A DNA stretch of 15,449 nt from XYD1-FULL-39-28 sp964539855 (lineage in GTDB: Bacteria > Patescibacteriota > Minisyncoccia > Minisyncoccales > Staskawiczbacteraceae): contig CAZIJR010000013.1 of assembly GCA_964539855.1 (NCBI GenBank), positions 1 to 15,449 of the forward strand. Direction: 5' to 3'. Below the pieces are notes generated by a model. The model was not told the origin of the DNA, made no database searches, and saw nothing but the letters and a program-made list of their open reading frames with translations. Positions within the stretch are counted from its first letter, which is position 1; each line of letters starts with the position of its first letter. Below, piece after piece: positions 13,428 to 15,449 of the stretch. Both the position numbers and the translations under genes were made by a program.

Positions 13428-13907
13428 TTAATCTTCTTCTGGATTTCCTTTCATTGTAGAGATGAGTTTCGTATCCCTATATTTATTTGTTACCCAAGCA
13501 GGAATTACGCTCCAAAAATGTAGGTTTCCATCATCTCCAACCTGTCTGATAATCACCTTTATTTTATAACCATCAATAATGGCTATAATGCCCCAGTATC
13601 TTACAACTTTGCTTTTTTGAACCCTCTTTTTGAAGCTTTTGACAGTAAATTCCTTTATAGTTTCTTCAAGCTCTTGATAGGTGTTAGATGTTTCTACTAA
13701 CTTTTTAGCTTTTGGAAGAAGCTTAAATCTCATTATTTGAGATGGTCGCTCTCGTTCCGTTCTGGCACTTTTGAAGATAATATGATTAAAAGCTTCTGAT
13801 GGGAAGAAAACAGGGGCATTAAAAACAGGGCACAACACTTTACCAATAGAATTATAGTATTTTTGGGCGTCGTCTCGGAGCTTTTCGTAATTAGATAGGT
13901 CTTCCAT
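13428..13907 (-). CDS. Hypothetical protein, CPR-type; possible RNase-like (BECR) fold
   Basis: A 159-residue soluble protein with a YYNSIGKVLCPVFNAPVFFP N-terminus. A central helical segment contains TERERPSQIMRFKLLPKAK. C-terminal strands (RYWGIIAIIDGYKIKVIIRQV, then FWSVIPAW) follow. I recognise similar proteins from many CPR genomes, always unannotated. The helix-plus-beta-sheet end with conserved Arg/Lys/His-like residues recalls BECR-type (barnase/EndoU/RelE) nuclease toxins, but this is weak. The gene has a near-consensus promoter placing the transcription start at or within a base or two of the ATG, so the mRNA is probably leaderless. It is the outermost element gene on the right and no antitoxin gene is next to it. 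Confidence 0.8.
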   Translation of the reverse strand: MEDLSNYEKLRDDAQKYYNSIGKVLCPVFNAPVFFPSEAFNHIIFKSARTERERPSQIMRFKLLPKAKKLVETSNTYQELEETIKEFTVKSFKKRVQKSKVVRYWGIIAIIDGYKIKVIIRQVGDDGNLHFWSVIPAWVTNKYRDTKLISTMKGNPEED

Positions 13908-13913
13908 AAATAC

Positions 13914-13942
13914 ATATTATGAAACATTTTGCTTTTAGTCAA
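13914..13942 (-). promoter_or_regulatory. Promoter of the 159-residue gene (leaderless)
   Basis: On the - strand, -35 TTGACT (13937-13942) and -10 TAATAT (13914-13919) with exactly 17 bp between. The predicted start, about 13907, is the A of the ATG itself. Confidence 0.65.
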
Positions 13943-14039
13943 AGGTGAGTTAATTGATTTTTGCGGTTTCAAGTGATAAACTTGGTATAAAGAAGCGGTC
14001 GGTAGTGGTCTGCCAATAGGTGCTAACATCAGATACTAT

Positions 14040-14048
14040 CCCGCTCCA
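14040..14048 (+). other. Candidate attR: CCCGCTC plus CCA, displaced end of tRNA-Gly
   Basis: CCCGCTCCA equals the last acceptor bases, discriminator and CCA expected for the interrupted tRNA-Gly gene. It occurs just where host-type genes resume. A 9-base predicted match at a sensible position is unlikely by chance in 14 kb of AT-rich DNA, but the match does not extend further left. Confidence 0.5.
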
Positions 14049-14091
14049 AAAACGCCCCTCTTGACATGATTAATAATATGTTGCATAACTA

Positions 14092-14120
14092 TTGACAAGG
14101 ACTCTTTTTTATGCTAACAT
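14092..14120 (+). promoter_or_regulatory. Promoter of the 3D-domain gene
   Basis: -35 TTGACA (14092-14097), 17-bp spacer, and extended -10 TGC-TAACAT (14115-14120). Another TTGACA at 14061-14066 may give a second, weaker promoter. The predicted start near 14127 excludes the in-frame ATG at 14111. Confidence 0.7.
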
Positions 14121-14128
14121 TAATACAT

Positions 14129-14149
14129 ACTGCTGAAGGGCAGTTTTTT
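14129..14149 (+). promoter_or_regulatory. Small hairpin plus T-run in the leader of the 3D-domain gene
   Basis: ACTGC and GCAGT arms around TGAAGG, followed by five T, directly behind the transcription start. It looks like a minimal attenuator or mRNA-stabilising 5' hairpin. A related sequence occurs at 13364-13384. Confidence 0.4.
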
Positions 14150-14161
14150 AATAAAAAAATT

Positions 14162-14644
14162 ATGACTAACTTCAAAACCATTGCTGTTTGGAGCGCAAGG
14201 CACTCCTTAATCAGCACAATAGTTGCAGGTACTATGGTCGGCTTTTGCCTTTTGGGGATAGTTATGCCCAATACAATCAAAGCCGATTTTAATACCATAT
14301 CTGCTTCATTCGTCGCTAAAAATAGCAACGAATCAAACCAAAAAGTTGCTAAGACAATAAAAGTTGTTCTTACAGCTTACTCAAGCACACCCGACCAGAC
14401 CGATGATGATCCGTTTATCACAGCTTCCGGTAAAACGGTTGCCGATGGTATAGTCGCAAACAATATGTTGCCTATGGGAACAAAAATAAGAATTCCTGAA
14501 TTATACGGCGACAAAGTCTTCGTAGTTGAAGACAGAATGAACAGGAGAAAGAGCGACTACCATGTTGATATATGGTTTCCAGAAAGACAATTAGCGGTAA
14601 ATTTCGGAGTTAAAACTGCCGATATAGAAGTCTTGGAAAACTAA
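14162..14644 (+). CDS. Secreted 3D-domain protein (double-psi beta-barrel)
   Basis: A 160-residue exported protein. The N-terminus has a hydrophobic segment (about 17-36, STIVAGTMVGFCLLGIVM) that can act as signal peptide or anchor. The C-terminal 100 residues form a 3D domain, named after its three Asp: KVVLTAYSSTPDQTDDDPFI, ASGKTVADGIVA, and VEDRMNRRKSDYHVDIWF. This RlpA/MltA-like barrel is found in proteins acting on peptidoglycan. I chose the ATG at 14162 because the promoter places transcription start downstream of the ATG at 14111. Probably a host gene lying outside the element. Confidence 0.9.
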   Translation: MTNFKTIAVWSARHSLISTIVAGTMVGFCLLGIVMPNTIKADFNTISASFVAKNSNESNQKVAKTIKVVLTAYSSTPDQTDDDPFITASGKTVADGIVANNMLPMGTKIRIPELYGDKVFVVEDRMNRRKSDYHVDIWFPERQLAVNFGVKTADIEVLEN

Positions 14645-14651
14645 GTAAACT

Positions 14652-14681
14652 AAAAAAGCCCCCTTTAAAAGGGGCTTTTTT
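14652..14681. terminator. Bidirectional terminator between convergent genes
   Basis: AAAAAAGCCCC (14652-14662) pairs perfectly with GGGGCTTTTTT (14671-14681). It lies between the 3D-domain and ZIP genes and serves both. Confidence 0.9.
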
Positions 14682-14686
14682 GTTAA

Positions 14687-15424
14687 CTACCCAAAAGATT
14701 TTAAAAAATACATAGCTAATATCCCTAAAAAAATAATCACAAAATTCAAGACAGACTTTTTTACATCATTTTCCTTCCTTATTTCGGGTATTAAATCTGA
14801 AGCAGCTATATATAAAAACCCACCAGCCGCAACGGGCAATAAAAACACAGAAGCCATCTCTGTAAAAGATAATAAATAATACCCAAACACGCCTCCAATC
14901 ACAGCAGTTAAGGCGGTTAAAAAATTAAAAAATAATGCTTTTTTTCTTGATAAGCCACCATAAATTAAAACTCCAAAGTCTCCTATCTCTTGCGGTATCT
15001 CGTGTAAAAAAATGGCAATCGTTGAAGCAATGCCCACTCCAGGACTGGTGATAAAAGCTGCAGCCATTATTAATCCATCTATAAAATTATGAACTCCGTC
15101 GCCCACTAAATTCATATACGCAAAAGTATGGATGGAGCAATCCCCCTTATGACAGTGCCTCCAGTGTATAATTTTTTCGATTATTAAAAATAAAAAAAAT
15201 CCACCCAAAGTATATAAAAAAACGTTTTCGGCGCTAAGTTTTTGTGAGGCCTCGGGCAAAAGATGTAAAAATGCACCGCCCATCAATCCGCCCACAGATA
15301 ATGCAACCAAATAAAAAACTGCTTTATTAAGAATCTCTTTACTTAAAGACAAAGTAAAAACCCCAATAAATGAGGCTAAACTTACCAAAAAAGTAAATAA
15401 TATTATTAAAAAAAGCGTTGGCAT
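14687..15424 (-). CDS. ZIP-family divalent metal transporter
   Basis: A 245-residue inner-membrane protein with about eight hydrophobic segments. The two signature helices are clear: GDGVHNFIDGLIMAAAF (TM4) and IFLHEIPQEIGDFGVLIYG (TM5), with the His, Asn, Asp and Glu residues that form the binuclear metal site in bacterial ZIP proteins. A short His/Cys-rich loop, HWRHCHKGDC, lies between TM3 and TM4 where ZIP proteins usually have a His-rich metal-sensing loop. It imports zinc or another divalent metal; the metal cannot be told from sequence. The gene converges on the 3D-domain gene and appears to be a normal host gene. Confidence 0.93.
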   Translation of the reverse strand: MPTLFLIILFTFLVSLASFIGVFTLSLSKEILNKAVFYLVALSVGGLMGGAFLHLLPEASQKLSAENVFLYTLGGFFLFLIIEKIIHWRHCHKGDCSIHTFAYMNLVGDGVHNFIDGLIMAAAFITSPGVGIASTIAIFLHEIPQEIGDFGVLIYGGLSRKKALFFNFLTALTAVIGGVFGYYLLSFTEMASVFLLPVAAGGFLYIAASDLIPEIRKENDVKKSVLNFVIIFLGILAMYFLKSFG

Positions 15425-15449
15425 AAGTTATATATTTAATATATTGTGC

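Larger units (their letters stand above)
198..14046. mobile_element. Putative integrative element inserted at the 3' end of tRNA-Gly
   Basis: The left border is the serine integrase gene abutting and overlapping tRNA-Gly, whose CCA end is displaced. The right border is inferred from CCCGCTCCA at 14040-14048, the expected continuation of the interrupted tRNA, just upstream of the 3D-domain gene. The 7-bp CCCGCTC occurs at both borders (198-204 and 14040-14046). Cargo between them is typical of an autonomous element: integrase, primase-helicase, small accessory genes, a reverse transcriptase and a membrane-protein operon. No capsid, portal, terminase or conjugation gene is recognisable, so it is better called an integrative plasmid- or satellite-like element than a prophage. 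The right border is less certain than the left. Confidence 0.6.

Noticed and set aside
1..15449. CRISPR array
   Set aside because: No series of regularly spaced 20-40 bp repeats and no cas-like gene was seen.

Overview
The window looks like a chromosome segment of an ultra-small candidate-phylum bacterium (CPR/Patescibacteria, Parcubacteria-like). This is inferred from the AT-rich sequence, mostly Shine-Dalgarno-free starts, the standard code (TGA used as stop) and several small-protein types I associate with that group. It holds a probable integrated mobile element of about 13.8 kb between host genes.

Layout. Host side, left: three + strand tRNA genes (3' end of one, tRNA-Phe(GAA), tRNA-Gly(GCC)). 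The first two encode their CCA tail; tRNA-Gly does not, because another sequence takes over right after its acceptor stem. Host side, right: a secreted 3D-domain protein and a convergent ZIP metal transporter (about 14.05-15.42 kb). The expected missing end of tRNA-Gly (CCCGCTCCA) is found at 14040-14048, so the element is proposed to span about 198-14046, bounded by a 7-bp CCCGCTC repeat.

Element, left arm (- strand, 6147 to 195): three small hypothetical genes, a CHC2/TOPRIM primase fused to a P-loop ATPase, two accessory proteins, and a large serine integrase whose stop codon lies inside tRNA-Gly. The integrase has its own promoter and a strongly structured 5' leader. The leader folds into a three-helix hairpin whose apical loop is complementary, over 17 nt, to the segment holding the ribosome binding site.

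Element, middle: a 779-residue reverse transcriptase (- strand) with intact RT motifs and a long C-terminal extension, probably of the UG/Abi defence type. It is transcribed divergently from a nine-gene + strand operon (8731-13066). The operon encodes four membrane proteins with the same CxxC-x10-CxxC zinc ribbon (one also carries a trypsin-like protease and one a LITAF-like split ribbon), several small one- or two-helix membrane proteins and two soluble proteins. The two back-to-back promoters share a dyad, suggesting joint control.

Element, right arm: about 360 bp of non-coding DNA with TATAC repeats at 22-23 bp spacing, a G-rich tract and a candidate 90-nt small RNA, followed by a - strand gene with an almost leaderless promoter. 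The most notable items are the integrase leader RNA, the RT plus zinc-ribbon/protease module, and the tRNA-Gly integration junction.
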